DNA of 64,000 nt from Jiangella ureilytica (GTDB taxonomy: Bacteria; Actinomycetota; Actinomycetes; Jiangellales; Jiangellaceae). The stretch spans positions 1-64,000 of the forward strand of contig NZ_SMKL01000019.1 in the NCBI RefSeq assembly GCF_004348545.1, in the 5' to 3' direction. Of this stretch, positions 9,193-18,386 are shown one piece after another. How positions within the stretch are numbered: position 1 is the first letter of the stretch; every line of letters begins with the position of its first letter. A model generated the notes under the pieces. It made no database searches. It was not told the DNA's origin and saw nothing but the letters and a program-made list of their open reading frames with translations. A program made the translations under genes and the position numbers.

Positions 9193-10695
9193 GTGACGAC
9201 ACGACTACCGGGCCTGACCGACGACGACGGCGCCCGGCTGCGCGACGCGCTCGCGGCGGCCGGCTACACCGTCGACGGGGTCCGCGACCTGCTCGGCCCG
9301 CGGGCGTCGGCGGCGCTGGACCGCAACGAGACCACGCCCGGGCGGCTCGCGGTCGCCGGACGCGACGACGCCCTGGCGTTGCTGACCCGGCTGTGGTCGC
9401 TGCAGGAGCCGGTCGAGTGGCCCGCGATCGAGCGGGTGCTGCCGATCGAGGCGCTGGTCACCGGCGGTCTCCTGACCGCCGACTACGATGACGACGCCGT
9501 CCGGGCGGTCGTCGACATCCGGCCGTACGCCGACGACACCGGCGACTGGTGGGTGGTCGCCGACCTCACGCCCGGCATGGACGGCCACCGCGCGCCCATC
9601 GCGAGCGACCACGTGCTCGGGCTCAACGCGGCCTCCAGTACGCTCGCCCAGCTGACCGTCCGCCGTCCGGCCGGCCGTGCGCTCGACCTCGGCACCGGCT
9701 GCGGCGTCCAGTCGCTGCACCTCGCCCGGCACTGCGAGCACATCGTCGCGACCGACGTGAACCCGCGGGCGCTTGCGCTCGCCTCGCTGACCGCGCGCCT
9801 CAACGGCCTGGGCGACACGGTCGAGCTGCGGGCGGGCAGCCTGTTCGCGCCGGTCGCGGGCGAGACGTTCGACATCGTCGCGACGAACCCGCCGTTCGTC
9901 GTCTCGCCCGGCGGCAGCCACGTGTACCGCGACGGCGGCCTGCCCGGCGACGAGATCTCCCGCCGGGTCGTGGCCGACGGTGCGGCGCACCTGGCCGACG
10001 GCGGCCTGCTGCAGTCGCTGGCGAACTGGATGCACGTGCGCGGGCAGGACTGGCAGGACCGCCTCGCCTCGTGGATCGAGGGGACCGGCTGCGACGCCTG
10101 GGTGATCCAGCGCGAGGTCGAGGACCCCGCCGAGTACGTGGAGCTGTGGCTGCGCGACTCCGGCGAGATCGGCGGGCCCGGCTACGCGCAACGCTACGCC
10201 GGCTGGCTGCGCTGGTTCGACGAGAACGCCGTCGAGGGGATCGGGTTCGGCTGGATCGCGTTGCACCGCTCCGGCGCCGCCGATCCGTCCGTGCGCATCG
10301 AGGACTGGCCGCACGCCGTCGAGCAGCCGCTCGGCGACCACGTCGCCGGCTGGTTCGACCGGGTGTCCGCCCTGCGCATCGACGACGAGGCGCTACTCGG
10401 GGCCCGGCTCACCATGGCCGGCGACCTCGTGCAGGAACAGGTCGGCCGGCCCGGGGAGGAGGATCCCGAGCACCTGATCCTCCGGCAGCGCCGCGGCCTG
10501 CTGCGTGCCGTCACCGCCGGGACGGCCGAGGCCGGCTTCGTCGGCGCCTGCGACGCGACACTGCCGGTCGGCGCGATCGTCGACGCGCTGGCGACGGTGC
10601 TCCAGGCCGATGCCGCGGAGCTGCGGGCCGACCTGTTGCCGCGGGTCCGCACTCTCGTCCAGGACGGCTTCCTGGAGTTCGCCGCCGCTCAGTAG
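9193..10695 (+). CDS. SAM-dependent methyltransferase, HemK-like (NPPF motif)
   Basis: A 500-residue protein. An N-terminal domain of about 150 residues precedes a class I methyltransferase fold: ALDLGTGCGVQSLHLA (motif I, nt about 9690), VATDVNPRALALA (motif II) and IVATNPPFVVSP (motif IV, nt about 9885). NPPF/NPPY enzymes methylate amide or amino nitrogens in proteins, RNA or DNA; this two-domain architecture is widespread in actinobacteria but its target is not established. A C-terminal region of about 200 residues has no motif I recognise. GTG 9193 was chosen because it lies at the divergent boundary. Confidence 0.8.
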   Translation: MTTRLPGLTDDDGARLRDALAAAGYTVDGVRDLLGPRASAALDRNETTPGRLAVAGRDDALALLTRLWSLQEPVEWPAIERVLPIEALVTGGLLTADYDDDAVRAVVDIRPYADDTGDWWVVADLTPGMDGHRAPIASDHVLGLNAASSTLAQLTVRRPAGRALDLGTGCGVQSLHLARHCEHIVATDVNPRALALASLTARLNGLGDTVELRAGSLFAPVAGETFDIVATNPPFVVSPGGSHVYRDGGLPGDEISRRVVADGAAHLADGGLLQSLANWMHVRGQDWQDRLASWIEGTGCDAWVIQREVEDPAEYVELWLRDSGEIGGPGYAQRYAGWLRWFDENAVEGIGFGWIALHRSGAADPSVRIEDWPHAVEQPLGDHVAGWFDRVSALRIDDEALLGARLTMAGDLVQEQVGRPGEEDPEHLILRQRRGLLRAVTAGTAEAGFVGACDATLPVGAIVDALATVLQADAAELRADLLPRVRTLVQDGFLEFAAAQ

Positions 10696-10829
10696 AGCCC
10701 GATGACGCCGATCCGGAACTCGGCGGGAACGGTCCGCGTGGCGGCAAGACCGCGTCCTGGCCGAACTGCGGCGCCACGTGGACGACGACCGTGCCGATCG
10801 GGTCGTCCACCGTGCGGACCGCACGGATG
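10689..10829 (-). pseudogene. Possible remnant of a small gene
   Basis: The minus strand carries protein-like residues in two frames: AVRTVDDPIGTVVVHVAPQF then GQDAVLP in one, and TVPAEFRIGVIGLY plus stop in another, ending inside the 3' end of the methyltransferase gene. This looks like a frameshifted gene tail following the transporter gene, but it is short and no family was recognised. Confidence 0.3.
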
Positions 10830-11648
10830 TCAGGAGGCGGAGGCGACCGACGAGAGGCCGACGAACAGGTAGACCAGCCCACCGAGCGTCACGCCGACAG
10901 CGGCGATCAGGGGGACGCCGCGGGTGATCCAGGCCAGCCGCGACGAGTGGCGCGCCGACTCGCCCAGTATCGAGCTGCCCTTGATCACCAGCAGGCCGAC
11001 GGCGGTGAGGGTTCCTGCCAGGCCGACCGCGAAGCAGACCACCAGGATCAGCGCGTACAGCGTGCGCCCGGTGAGGATGCCGCTGATCAGGATGAGGAAC
11101 GCCGACGGCGACGGCAGCAGCCCGCCGGACAGCCCGAGCGCCACCAGGCCCCGCCGGGACCAGGGCGCCACACCGGGCGGCGGCTCATGGCCGTGACCGT
11201 GCCCATGCCCATGCCCGTGTCCATGACCGTGCCCGTGGCCGTGTCCGTGATCGGCGGCGGCCAGCGCCGGCGCGGACCGGACGCTGCGCACGAACCGCCG
11301 CAGCAGGCCGACGCCGACGGCGATGACGATGACGGCCGAGATCACCTGCAGCCAGGACGTGAGCAGCCGCGTGTCGGTGCCGCCGGACGCCGTCAGCCCC
11401 ACCCAGCCCAGCGCCAGCACGAGCACCGAGAACGTGTGCATGCCGGCGACGATCGCGCCCAGCAGGAACGCGTCGCGGTACCGGCCGTGCGAGCCGAGCA
11501 GGTACGCGGCGGCGATGGACTTGCCGTGCCCGGGGGCGACGGCGTGCGCGCAGCCGACGACGACGGCGACGACGAGGCCGGCCCACCAGACGCCGGGGTT
11601 GTCGAAGAGCGAGATCAGCCGGTTGTCGAGTTCGTAGAGCCAGTTCAC
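10830..11648 (-). CDS. NicO-type nickel/cobalt transporter
   Basis: A 272-residue membrane protein with about six hydrophobic segments. GCAHAVAPGHGKSIAAAYL near residue 35 matches the metal-binding HxxxPGHGK signature of NicO/RcnA transporters, and a cytosolic-type loop of about ten alternating His-Gly pairs (nt 11195-11255) is typical of Ni2+/Co2+ handling. A second conserved stretch, GGLLPSPSAFLILISG, lies after the loop. The start GTG 11648 overlaps the stop of the upstream secreted protein by 4 bp. Direction (uptake or efflux) cannot be decided from sequence; RcnA-like relatives export, others import. Confidence 0.85.
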   Translation of the reverse strand: MNWLYELDNRLISLFDNPGVWWAGLVVAVVVGCAHAVAPGHGKSIAAAYLLGSHGRYRDAFLLGAIVAGMHTFSVLVLALGWVGLTASGGTDTRLLTSWLQVISAVIVIAVGVGLLRRFVRSVRSAPALAAADHGHGHGHGHGHGHGHGHGHGHEPPPGVAPWSRRGLVALGLSGGLLPSPSAFLILISGILTGRTLYALILVVCFAVGLAGTLTAVGLLVIKGSSILGESARHSSRLAWITRGVPLIAAVGVTLGGLVYLFVGLSSVASAS

Positions 11649-12397
11649 CGGGCCGCCTCGACGGTCTGCGGGGAGGAACCGGCGACGTCGGCAGCGGCAG
11701 CGGCACCGGCACCATCGGCGCGGCGGCTGCCGCGCCGCCACCACAGCACCCCACCGGCGACGGCGGCGATGACCAGCCCGCCGGCCGCGGCCAGCGCCAC
11801 CTGCGCCGTGCCGCCACCACCATCGGCGTCGAAGCTCCACTGCTGCGTGGCGGTGGTCGTCGTGAACAGCGCCTGCGCGGGCTCCGACGAGACGTCCGAC
11901 GTGACGACCGTGCGGTAGGCCTCGTTGATGTCGGTGAGCGTGGTGACCGTGAGGTCGACGGTGGTGACCGGCTGCGGGCAGGTGTAGACCAGCTGTGCGC
12001 CGAGCGTCACCAGGTCCTGCAGCTCGGTGACCTGCCCCTGGCACGGCTGCCCGTCCTGCTCGATCAGGAAGTGCGACAGGAGGTAGCTGGGCAGGTTGTC
12101 CGACTGCGCCAGCAGCTGCGCGCCGGTCAGCGGCTCGCCGGTGCCGCCCGTCTGGTCGGTCTGGTCGGTGAAGGCGCCGAGGAACTCGCCCAGGTTGACC
12201 CAGTCGTCCTCGGCGGCCGTCCACGTCACCGTGACCTCGGCGCCGTCGACGTCCAGTCGCGCCGAGAGCGGCGGCCCGAACGGATGCGCCTGCGCGGGCG
12301 GTGCTGCGACGACGGCGACTCCTGCGGCCGGGACGACGGCGGCGACCGCGGCGGCGACCAGCCGGCGCAGGCCGCGGCTCCGGTGGGCGATCGGCAC
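11645..12397 (-). CDS. Secreted membrane-anchored partner of the nickel/cobalt transporter
   Basis: A 250-residue protein with an Arg-rich N-terminus, a hydrophobic stretch and an APPAQA cleavage site, then an extracytoplasmic domain of about 180 residues starting HPFGPPLSARLD. A C-terminal transmembrane helix (VALAAAGGLVIAAVAGGVLWW) and a basic stop-transfer follow. Two Cys about 30 residues apart may form a disulphide. The His right after the signal peptide could bind metal. It precedes and overlaps the NicO-type gene, an arrangement often seen in actinobacteria, so an extracellular metal-delivery or regulatory role is inferred, not shown. Confidence 0.65.
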   Translation of the reverse strand: MPIAHRSRGLRRLVAAAVAAVVPAAGVAVVAAPPAQAHPFGPPLSARLDVDGAEVTVTWTAAEDDWVNLGEFLGAFTDQTDQTGGTGEPLTGAQLLAQSDNLPSYLLSHFLIEQDGQPCQGQVTELQDLVTLGAQLVYTCPQPVTTVDLTVTTLTDINEAYRTVVTSDVSSEPAQALFTTTTATQQWSFDADGGGGTAQVALAAAGGLVIAAVAGGVLWWRRGSRRADGAGAAAAADVAGSSPQTVEAAR

Positions 12398-12425
12398 CGG
12401 CCCTCCTTCGACGTGACGGGACTCC

Positions 12426-12447
12426 GCCCAGCCAACATCGGCTGGGC
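12426..12447. terminator. Small hairpin between minus-strand genes
   Basis: GCCCAGCC and GGCTGGGC form a perfect 8-bp stem with a 6-nt loop, in the 144-bp gap between the VOC gene and the transporter operon. It may end the upstream sugar operon or act in the leader of the metal operon. Confidence 0.4.
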
Positions 12448-12541
12448 GCGCAGGATCCGCCGTCGGGTCGTCGTCCGCGTGAATCCGAGATGAACTTCCC
12501 GTTCATCCCGGCATGTCCGGTCACGGAGAGCCGGCGACCGC

Positions 12542-12946
12542 CTACGAGGAGCCGGCGGCCGCCACCTGGGCGTCGCTGCGCAGGATGCAGAACTCGTTGC
12601 CCTCCGGGTCGGCGAGGGTGACCCAGCCGGTGCCGGGGCCGTACGTGCCGCGATGGTCGGCGACCTCGGTGGCGCCGATGCCGCGCAGCCGCTCGATCTC
12701 CTCGTCCTGGGTGCGGTCGGTGGGGCGTAGGTCGAAGTGCACCCTGTTCTTCGCCGACTTGGGCTCCGGCACCTCGATGAACAGCACCTGGTGGCTGCCG
12801 TCCGGCCGCTGGATCATGCACTCCTCGTGGCCGGGCTCGTTGGGGTCGTCGGCGATGTCGACGTAGCCGAGGACCTGCTTCCACCACTCCGACAGCTGGT
12901 AGGCGTTGGCACAGTCGATGGTCGTGTGCGCGATGCGGGACGTCAT
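12542..12946 (-). CDS. VOC (glyoxalase/bleomycin-resistance-like) family protein
   Basis: A 134-residue protein with the paired beta-alpha-beta-beta-beta units of the vicinal-oxygen-chelate fold: AHTTIDCANAYQLSEWW at the start, VHFDLRPTDR in the middle and TLADPEGNEFCIL at the end. Candidate metal ligands are the His of AHTTI, the His of VHFDL and the Glu of GNEF. The reaction cannot be assigned; members include glyoxalases, dioxygenases and drug-binding proteins. It starts 14 bp after the GH31 gene on the same strand, so it may be read through from the sugar operon. Confidence 0.8.
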   Translation of the reverse strand: MTSRIAHTTIDCANAYQLSEWWKQVLGYVDIADDPNEPGHEECMIQRPDGSHQVLFIEVPEPKSAKNRVHFDLRPTDRTQDEEIERLRGIGATEVADHRGTYGPGTGWVTLADPEGNEFCILRSDAQVAAAGSS

Positions 12947-12960
12947 CGTCACACCCTGCC

Positions 12961-15192
12961 CTACGACGGCAGGTCTTCGAACACCCCTCGCAGCGACGGC
13001 CACGCACCCGCACGGCAGTACACCGGGACCTCGTCGATCGGCACCGGCCGGGTGACGATCTGCCCGCCGGCCACCGGCGTCGCCGTCCACACGTCGACCC
13101 AGGCACCCGCCGGCAGGTAGACGTCCCACGTCGACGCCCCGGCCGAGAGCACCGGCGCCACCAGCAGCGCGTCGCCCAGCAGGAACTGCCGGTCCACGAC
13201 CGACCACGCCGCCGCGTCGCCCGGGAAGTCGAAGAACAGCCCCCGCATCAACGGCGCCCCGCCCGCCACCGCGGCCGAGGCCGACGACGACAGGTACGAC
13301 ACCAGCCGCTCCCGCAGGTGCGCGAACCGGCGGAACACCGGCAGCACCCGCTCGTCGCCGGTCCGTTCGGCGACGTTCCACGGCGTGCGGTCGCGCAGCG
13401 GCAGCCGGTGGTGGTTGAACTCCGAGTGGTACTGCATGATCGGCATGAACGCCGACGCCGCGGTGGCGCGCAGGTACAGCTCGGGGTCGGGCACGTCGCC
13501 GGAGAAGCCGGCCAGGTCCCAGCCCCAATAGACGATCCCGCAGGCGCCCGCCGTCACCCCGGCGACCACCGCCGACCGGAAGCCGGACCACGTCGAGTCC
13601 TCGTCGCCGGCCCAGAACGCGCCGTGCGCCTGCGAGCCGGTGAACCCGGCCCGGCTGAACGTCACGGGCGCCTTGCCGGCCGATCGCAGCAGGTCGCCGT
13701 AGGCGCGCGCGTACTCGACGGGGAACCGGTGGTTCCCGGCCAGGCCGCGCAGCGCACCGCCGTCGTGCCGCAGGTCGCGCCCCCACGCGTGCTCGCCGCC
13801 GTCGGTCTTGAAGCCGTCGATCCCGACCTCCTCGACCAGATAACGGCGCTTCGACGTCCACCACGCGCGCGCCTTCTCGGCCGCGAGGTCCGGCATCAGC
13901 GCGAGCGGGAACCACCAGCCGCGGTTGCGGTACGGCCGCCCGTCCGCCTCGGTGACGACGAACCCGCCGGCCACCGCCGCCCGGGCGTCGGCCGCGAGCT
14001 GCCCGCGAGGGTGCGGTCGCATCTTCAGCAGCGGGATCTGCCAGAGCAGCACCCTCACGTTCCTCGAGTGCAGCTCCTCCACCATCCCGCGAGGGTCCGG
14101 CCAGGCGCCGCCGGCGGGGAAGGTGAAGTCGGCCAGCCGGTGCGGCCCGCCGTCCTCGTTCACCTCGTACTGAGCGTCGCGGAACGCCGTGAACGTCGAC
14201 TCGTCGCTCCACGCCTCGATGACCAGCGCGCCGACGGGGATGTCGTGCTCCCGGTGGGCGTCCATCTCGGCCATGACCCGGTCCTGCGTGTTCCACTCGT
14301 TGCCGCTCGCCCAGAGCCGGAACACCCAGTCCGGCAGCACCTCGGGCCGGCCCGCCTCGTCGACGAACTGCCGCACCACGTCGGCGGGCGAGCCGGTGAA
14401 GACGCCGACGGAGAGCGCGTCGTCGCCGTCGAGCTCGGCCTCGACGACCAGCCGGTCCGGCGTCGTCGCACCGACGTCGTACCACGTCCGCCGGGCGGTC
14501 CGGACGTGGAACCCCCACGACCCGGCAGCGCCGACGACCAGCGCGAACGGCATCGGCAGATAGGTCCGTCCGTGCTCGCCCTGCGCCTTGTACTGCTCGA
14601 ACACGACGGCGTCGAGCGTGCGGCCGCGCTGGTCGACGGCGTCGTAGCGCTCGCCGAAGCCGACCACGTGCTCGTCCGCGGCCAGCCGCAGCGCGAACCG
14701 GACCCGCCGCAGCCCCTCGCCGCCGGTCAGCCACTCGACGCTCCCCGGCACCAGCCGGTCGCCGTCCACCGCGAGCGACCCGCCGTCAGCCGACCAGGCG
14801 CCGGCCGAGACCTCGTACCAGCGGGTCCGCCGGGTCGTGCCGCCCTCCGTCGTCGCCACGAACCGGTACCGGTACACCGTCCCGGCGGCCAGCGGCGGCG
14901 TCGTCACCGACCAGTAGGTGCGGTCGGCGAGCGAGCGGGCCTGCGCGGCGGCCAGGTGCCCGCCGTCGCCGCCGGTCTCGTCGTCGCTGCTCGTCGACGA
15001 CGGCGGCAGCAGCGGCCTGGTCACGATGCCGCCTCCGGCGTCACCGGACCATTCGCACGACACGGCGACCACCGCGGCCGACGCCCGGACCCGCAGCTCA
15101 CAGGTCTCGCCGTCGACCGGGAGCGCCGGCACCCGCTGGTCGCCGCTGACGGCGTACGGGTGCTCGGAGCCGAACGGGCGGTGCCGGATCAT
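12961..15192 (-). CDS. Glycoside hydrolase family 31 (alpha-glucosidase/alpha-xylosidase type)
   Basis: A 743-residue cytoplasmic enzyme without a signal peptide. The N-terminal beta domain (about 200 residues) is followed by the barrel, with IDGFKTDGGEHAWG carrying the nucleophile Asp (nt about 13800) and FWAGDEDSTWSGFRS carrying the acid/base Asp (nt about 13600), the two GH31 catalytic signatures. GH31 enzymes release alpha-linked glucose, xylose or sulfoquinovose from non-reducing ends. Position at the end of an ABC-sugar operon argues for breakdown of an imported oligosaccharide. The start ATG 15192 overlaps the GH15 stop by 4 bp. Confidence 0.88.
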   Translation of the reverse strand: MIRHRPFGSEHPYAVSGDQRVPALPVDGETCELRVRASAAVVAVSCEWSGDAGGGIVTRPLLPPSSTSSDDETGGDGGHLAAAQARSLADRTYWSVTTPPLAAGTVYRYRFVATTEGGTTRRTRWYEVSAGAWSADGGSLAVDGDRLVPGSVEWLTGGEGLRRVRFALRLAADEHVVGFGERYDAVDQRGRTLDAVVFEQYKAQGEHGRTYLPMPFALVVGAAGSWGFHVRTARRTWYDVGATTPDRLVVEAELDGDDALSVGVFTGSPADVVRQFVDEAGRPEVLPDWVFRLWASGNEWNTQDRVMAEMDAHREHDIPVGALVIEAWSDESTFTAFRDAQYEVNEDGGPHRLADFTFPAGGAWPDPRGMVEELHSRNVRVLLWQIPLLKMRPHPRGQLAADARAAVAGGFVVTEADGRPYRNRGWWFPLALMPDLAAEKARAWWTSKRRYLVEEVGIDGFKTDGGEHAWGRDLRHDGGALRGLAGNHRFPVEYARAYGDLLRSAGKAPVTFSRAGFTGSQAHGAFWAGDEDSTWSGFRSAVVAGVTAGACGIVYWGWDLAGFSGDVPDPELYLRATAASAFMPIMQYHSEFNHHRLPLRDRTPWNVAERTGDERVLPVFRRFAHLRERLVSYLSSSASAAVAGGAPLMRGLFFDFPGDAAAWSVVDRQFLLGDALLVAPVLSAGASTWDVYLPAGAWVDVWTATPVAGGQIVTRPVPIDEVPVYCRAGAWPSLRGVFEDLPS

Positions 15193-16319
15193 CGGGCCCT
15201 CCCCACCAGTGCGAGCTCGGACGCGAGCACCAGGTACATGCCGTGCGACCAGAGCAGGGGCGTCGCGACCGTGCCCCACCGGTCGATCCACTCCTGCTCG
15301 CGGCCGGGCGCCAGCAGGTGGTGCCCCACCTGCTCGGGCAGCTCGCCCGCCGGCGTGGCCTGGGCGGCGATCCAGCGCAGCGATGCCCACGCCTCGTCCT
15401 CACGCCCGGCCGCGGCCTGGTTCCAGCCGAGGAACGCCGTGAGCAGGGGCCACTGCCCGCCGCCGTAGAACGTGTCGGCGGCGTACCGGTGCACGCCGCC
15501 GTCGACGCACAACGCGTGCTCGACCGCGGCGACCGTCGTCCGCCCGACCTCGCTGTCGACGGCGACCAGCCCGAACGGCGCGACGCAGGCCAGCAGGCTC
15601 GCGTCGACGTCGGCCGCGCCGAGCCACTTCGTCAGGTGCCCGTCCGCGACGCCCGAGGACAGCACCAGCGCATCGATGGCGCCGGCGGCGTCCGCCGCGG
15701 CCGCGCGCTCACCCGCCGAGAGCGCACCCGCCAGCGCCGGGTGCGTCGTCGCCGCCGCCAGCCCGGCCCGGATCGCGCCGAGCGTCGACACGTGCCGCTG
15801 GTCGACGTGCTCCTCCCACCAGTCGTAGCAGGGCCGGGACCAGAAGGTCGTCAGGTAGCGGACCGCCGTCGCCACGCCGCCGTCGACGCCGTCGACCACG
15901 CCGTGCCGGTCGGTGTGCGACGCGAGCGCCCACAGCCAGGTGCCGTAGCCGTCGAGCTGGAAGTCCCACCACGGGTCGTTCCCGACGGCGCCGTCGATGG
16001 TGTAGCGGGTCGGCAGCAGGTCGGCCACCGGGATGTGCTCGCCCCGCCCGGCCCGTGCCGCCAGCGCGTCGACCTGGTCGGTGCGCTTGGCGAGCACCTC
16101 GGCGCACCACCGGTGGAACGCCGCCGCGCCCTCGGCGTCGCCGTAACGGCTGGCGCCCTCGGCGATGAACGCGCCGTCGCGGAACCAGCTGTAGCCGCGG
16201 TACGCGCTGAACGTCGGGCTGGCCGGGTAGGCGCCGGACGGCGCCTGGTGGGTCGCGATGACCCGGTGGCTCGCCTCGGCGAGCGCGAGCAGCCCGGTCC
16301 GGGTGGGAGCGTCGGTCAC
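15189..16319 (-). CDS. GH15-type glucoamylase-like glycosidase
   Basis: A 376-residue (alpha/alpha)6-barrel protein, shorter than two-domain bacterial glucoamylases (over 600) and lacking their N-terminal beta domain. Signature segments are GYSWFRDGAFIAEG (like the GH15 WPRDG substrate loop), GYGTWLWALASH, and DWWEEHVDQRHVSTLGA, where the Glu pair is the likely general acid. No signal peptide is present. It would act in the cytoplasm on imported alpha-glucosides together with GH31. GTG 16319 overlaps the stop of the binding-protein gene by 4 bp. Confidence 0.75.
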   Translation of the reverse strand: MTDAPTRTGLLALAEASHRVIATHQAPSGAYPASPTFSAYRGYSWFRDGAFIAEGASRYGDAEGAAAFHRWCAEVLAKRTDQVDALAARAGRGEHIPVADLLPTRYTIDGAVGNDPWWDFQLDGYGTWLWALASHTDRHGVVDGVDGGVATAVRYLTTFWSRPCYDWWEEHVDQRHVSTLGAIRAGLAAATTHPALAGALSAGERAAAADAAGAIDALVLSSGVADGHLTKWLGAADVDASLLACVAPFGLVAVDSEVGRTTVAAVEHALCVDGGVHRYAADTFYGGGQWPLLTAFLGWNQAAAGREDEAWASLRWIAAQATPAGELPEQVGHHLLAPGREQEWIDRWGTVATPLLWSHGMYLVLASELALVGRAR

Positions 16320-17563
16320 AGCAGCTCGTCCACCCGGGCGGCGGCGTCGGCGACGGCCTGCTCGACGGTCTTGCGCCCGGCCGCGGCATTGCCCAGCTCC
16401 TCGGTGACGGCGTCCTGCATCTCCTGCTGGCGGACGATGACCGGCGGCAGCACGGTCTCCTCGAGCGCGTCGAAGACGGCCTGCCGGTTCGCCGGCGGGG
16501 TCTGCTCGAGGTACGGCGCCAGCTTGTCCTGGTCGGCGATCGGCGGCAGCTCCCACCCGGCGTTCAGGCGGGTGTCGACGGTGGTGTCGGACGAGGTGAG
16601 GAACTCCAGCCACGCCTGTGCCTCCTCGGGGTGCTCGCTGTTCGCGCTGACCACGACGCCGTTGGTGAACATGGCACTGGCCTGGTTGACGTCGCCCGGC
16701 TCGACCACGACGTCCCACTCGAACGGCACGTCGGCCAGCGGGCCGAACATCCAGATGCCGCTGTGCCACATGGCGAGCTTGCCCTCGCGGAACAGCGTCG
16801 AGTCGAAGTCGGGCGTGCCGGCGCCCTCGGCCTCGGTCGGCATGACGGTGCCGGACTTGCCGGCCAGCCAGGTGGCGGCCGCGATGCCCTCGGGCGAGTT
16901 GAACGCCGTCGCGCTGCCGTCCTCGGTGAGGAACTGCCCGCCGGCCTGGGCCAGCGCCTTGTAGAACTCGTGGAACGTGGCCGGCTGGTAGTCGCCCCAC
17001 ACGCCGGCCGCGGTGTCGGTCAGCGCCTCAGCGGCGGCCCGCTCGTCCTCCCAGGTCCAGTCCGCCGTCGGCTCGGGCACGCCGGCCGCCGCGAACAGGT
17101 CCTTGTTGTAGAACAGGACGACGTCGCTGAACGACTCCGGCAGGCCGAGCTGGGCGCCGTCGTGCTGGAAGGCCTCGAGCAGCGACGGCGTGTAGGCGCC
17201 GCCGTCGACGTCGAGCTCGGCCAGCGCGCCGCTCTCGGCGTAGGTGACGAAGTTCTCGTAGTTGAGCTCGAACGCGTCGGCCTCGGTGCCGCCGGCGACC
17301 GCCGTCTGCAGCTTGGTGAAGTAGTCGGCGTACGGCGTGGTCTCTATTTGGACGTCGATGCCCGGGTTCTCACGTTCGAACGACGCGGCAATCTCTTCCA
17401 AGTGCTGCTCGTTGCCGCCGTTGGACGAGAACTCCATGTAGCGGACGACGACCTGGCCGTCCTCGCCGCTGTCCTCGCGGGTCGCGGAGCCCTGCGAGCA
17501 GGCCGAGAGGGCCAGGAGTGTGGCCGCGGCGGCGACGGTGCCGAGGCGGATCGGGTGTGCCAT
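16316..17563 (-). CDS. ABC transporter sugar-binding lipoprotein (family 1)
   Basis: A 415-residue extracellular solute-binding protein. The N-terminus has a signal peptide ending in the lipobox LSAC (Cys about residue 22). ERENPGIDVQIETTPYADYF and the FTNGVVVSANSEHPEEAQAW segment are typical of family 1 carbohydrate-binding proteins (MalE/UgpB class). It delivers the sugar to the two permeases encoded just upstream. No ATPase gene is in the operon; many actinobacteria use a shared MsiK-type ATPase encoded elsewhere. Confidence 0.9.
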   Translation of the reverse strand: MAHPIRLGTVAAAATLLALSACSQGSATREDSGEDGQVVVRYMEFSSNGGNEQHLEEIAASFERENPGIDVQIETTPYADYFTKLQTAVAGGTEADAFELNYENFVTYAESGALAELDVDGGAYTPSLLEAFQHDGAQLGLPESFSDVVLFYNKDLFAAAGVPEPTADWTWEDERAAAEALTDTAAGVWGDYQPATFHEFYKALAQAGGQFLTEDGSATAFNSPEGIAAATWLAGKSGTVMPTEAEGAGTPDFDSTLFREGKLAMWHSGIWMFGPLADVPFEWDVVVEPGDVNQASAMFTNGVVVSANSEHPEEAQAWLEFLTSSDTTVDTRLNAGWELPPIADQDKLAPYLEQTPPANRQAVFDALEETVLPPVIVRQQEMQDAVTEELGNAAAGRKTVEQAVADAAARVDELL

Positions 17564-17585
17564 GGGAACTCCGTTCGGTCGAGCG

Positions 17586-18386
17586 TCACTTGAGCCCGGA
17601 GCGGGCGACGCCTTGGATGACGTATTTCTGCGCCGCGAGATAGAGCACGGCGATCGGGACGATGCTGATCACGGAACCGGCCATCACCACGTCCCACTCG
17701 GTGGTGAACTGGCCGTGCAGGGTGCTGAGGCCGAGAGGCAGGGTCATCAGCTCCGGCGAGCGGATGACGACCAGCGGCCAGAGGAAGCTGTTCCAGCTGG
17801 ACATGAACGCCAGCACGGCGAACGTCGCCAGCGCCGGGCGCATCAGCGGCCAGACGACGGAGACGAAGATGCGCAGGTGCCCGGCGCCGTCGATGGTGGC
17901 CGCCTCGTCCAGCTCGATCGGCACCTGCGCGACGGCCTGCCGCAGCAGGAAGACGCCGAACGCGGACGCGATGCTCGGCGCCAGCAGGGCGGCGTAGGTG
18001 TCGACGAGGTTCAGCTCGCGCATCTCGATGAACAGCGGGACGACGAGCACCTGCATCGGCACCATGAGGGTCGCGAGGTAGACGAGGAACAGCGCGTTGC
18101 GACCGGGGAAGTCGAGCCGGGCGAAGGCGTAGGCGGCCATGGCGCTGGTGACGAGCTGCAGCAGCGTCGAGGCGACGGCGATCCAGAGGCTGTTGGCCAG
18201 GATCCGCCAGAACGGCATCGCGTCGAGCAGCGTGCGGTAGGCGTCGAGGCCGGGCTCGTCCGGGATCAGGTCCGGCGTCCCCAGGCCCGCGCCCGGCGTG
18301 AGCGAGGTGATCACCGTCCAGGTGAACGGGAACAGCATGACGAGGGCGCCGACGGTGACGCCTGCGTAGAGCGCGGCCCTACGCAT
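17586..18386 (-). CDS. ABC sugar permease, MalG type
   Basis: A 266-residue inner-membrane protein with six hydrophobic segments. The cytoplasmic EAA loop, DEAATIDGAGHLRIFVSVVW, that docks to the ATPase is intact. It pairs with the MalF-type permease whose gene overlaps its start (8 bp), and with the binding lipoprotein 22 bp downstream. MalG-type subunits form the translocation channel of carbohydrate uptake transporter 1 family importers. Its start was taken at 18386. Confidence 0.9.
   Translation of the reverse strand: MRRAALYAGVTVGALVMLFPFTWTVITSLTPGAGLGTPDLIPDEPGLDAYRTLLDAMPFWRILANSLWIAVASTLLQLVTSAMAAYAFARLDFPGRNALFLVYLATLMVPMQVLVVPLFIEMRELNLVDTYAALLAPSIASAFGVFLLRQAVAQVPIELDEAATIDGAGHLRIFVSVVWPLMRPALATFAVLAFMSSWNSFLWPLVVIRSPELMTLPLGLSTLHGQFTTEWDVVMAGSVISIVPIAVLYLAAQKYVIQGVARSGLK

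Noticed and set aside
11180-11260. A short-period GTGCCCATG-like DNA repeat
   Set aside because: It simply encodes the His-Gly metal-binding loop of the NicO-type transporter.
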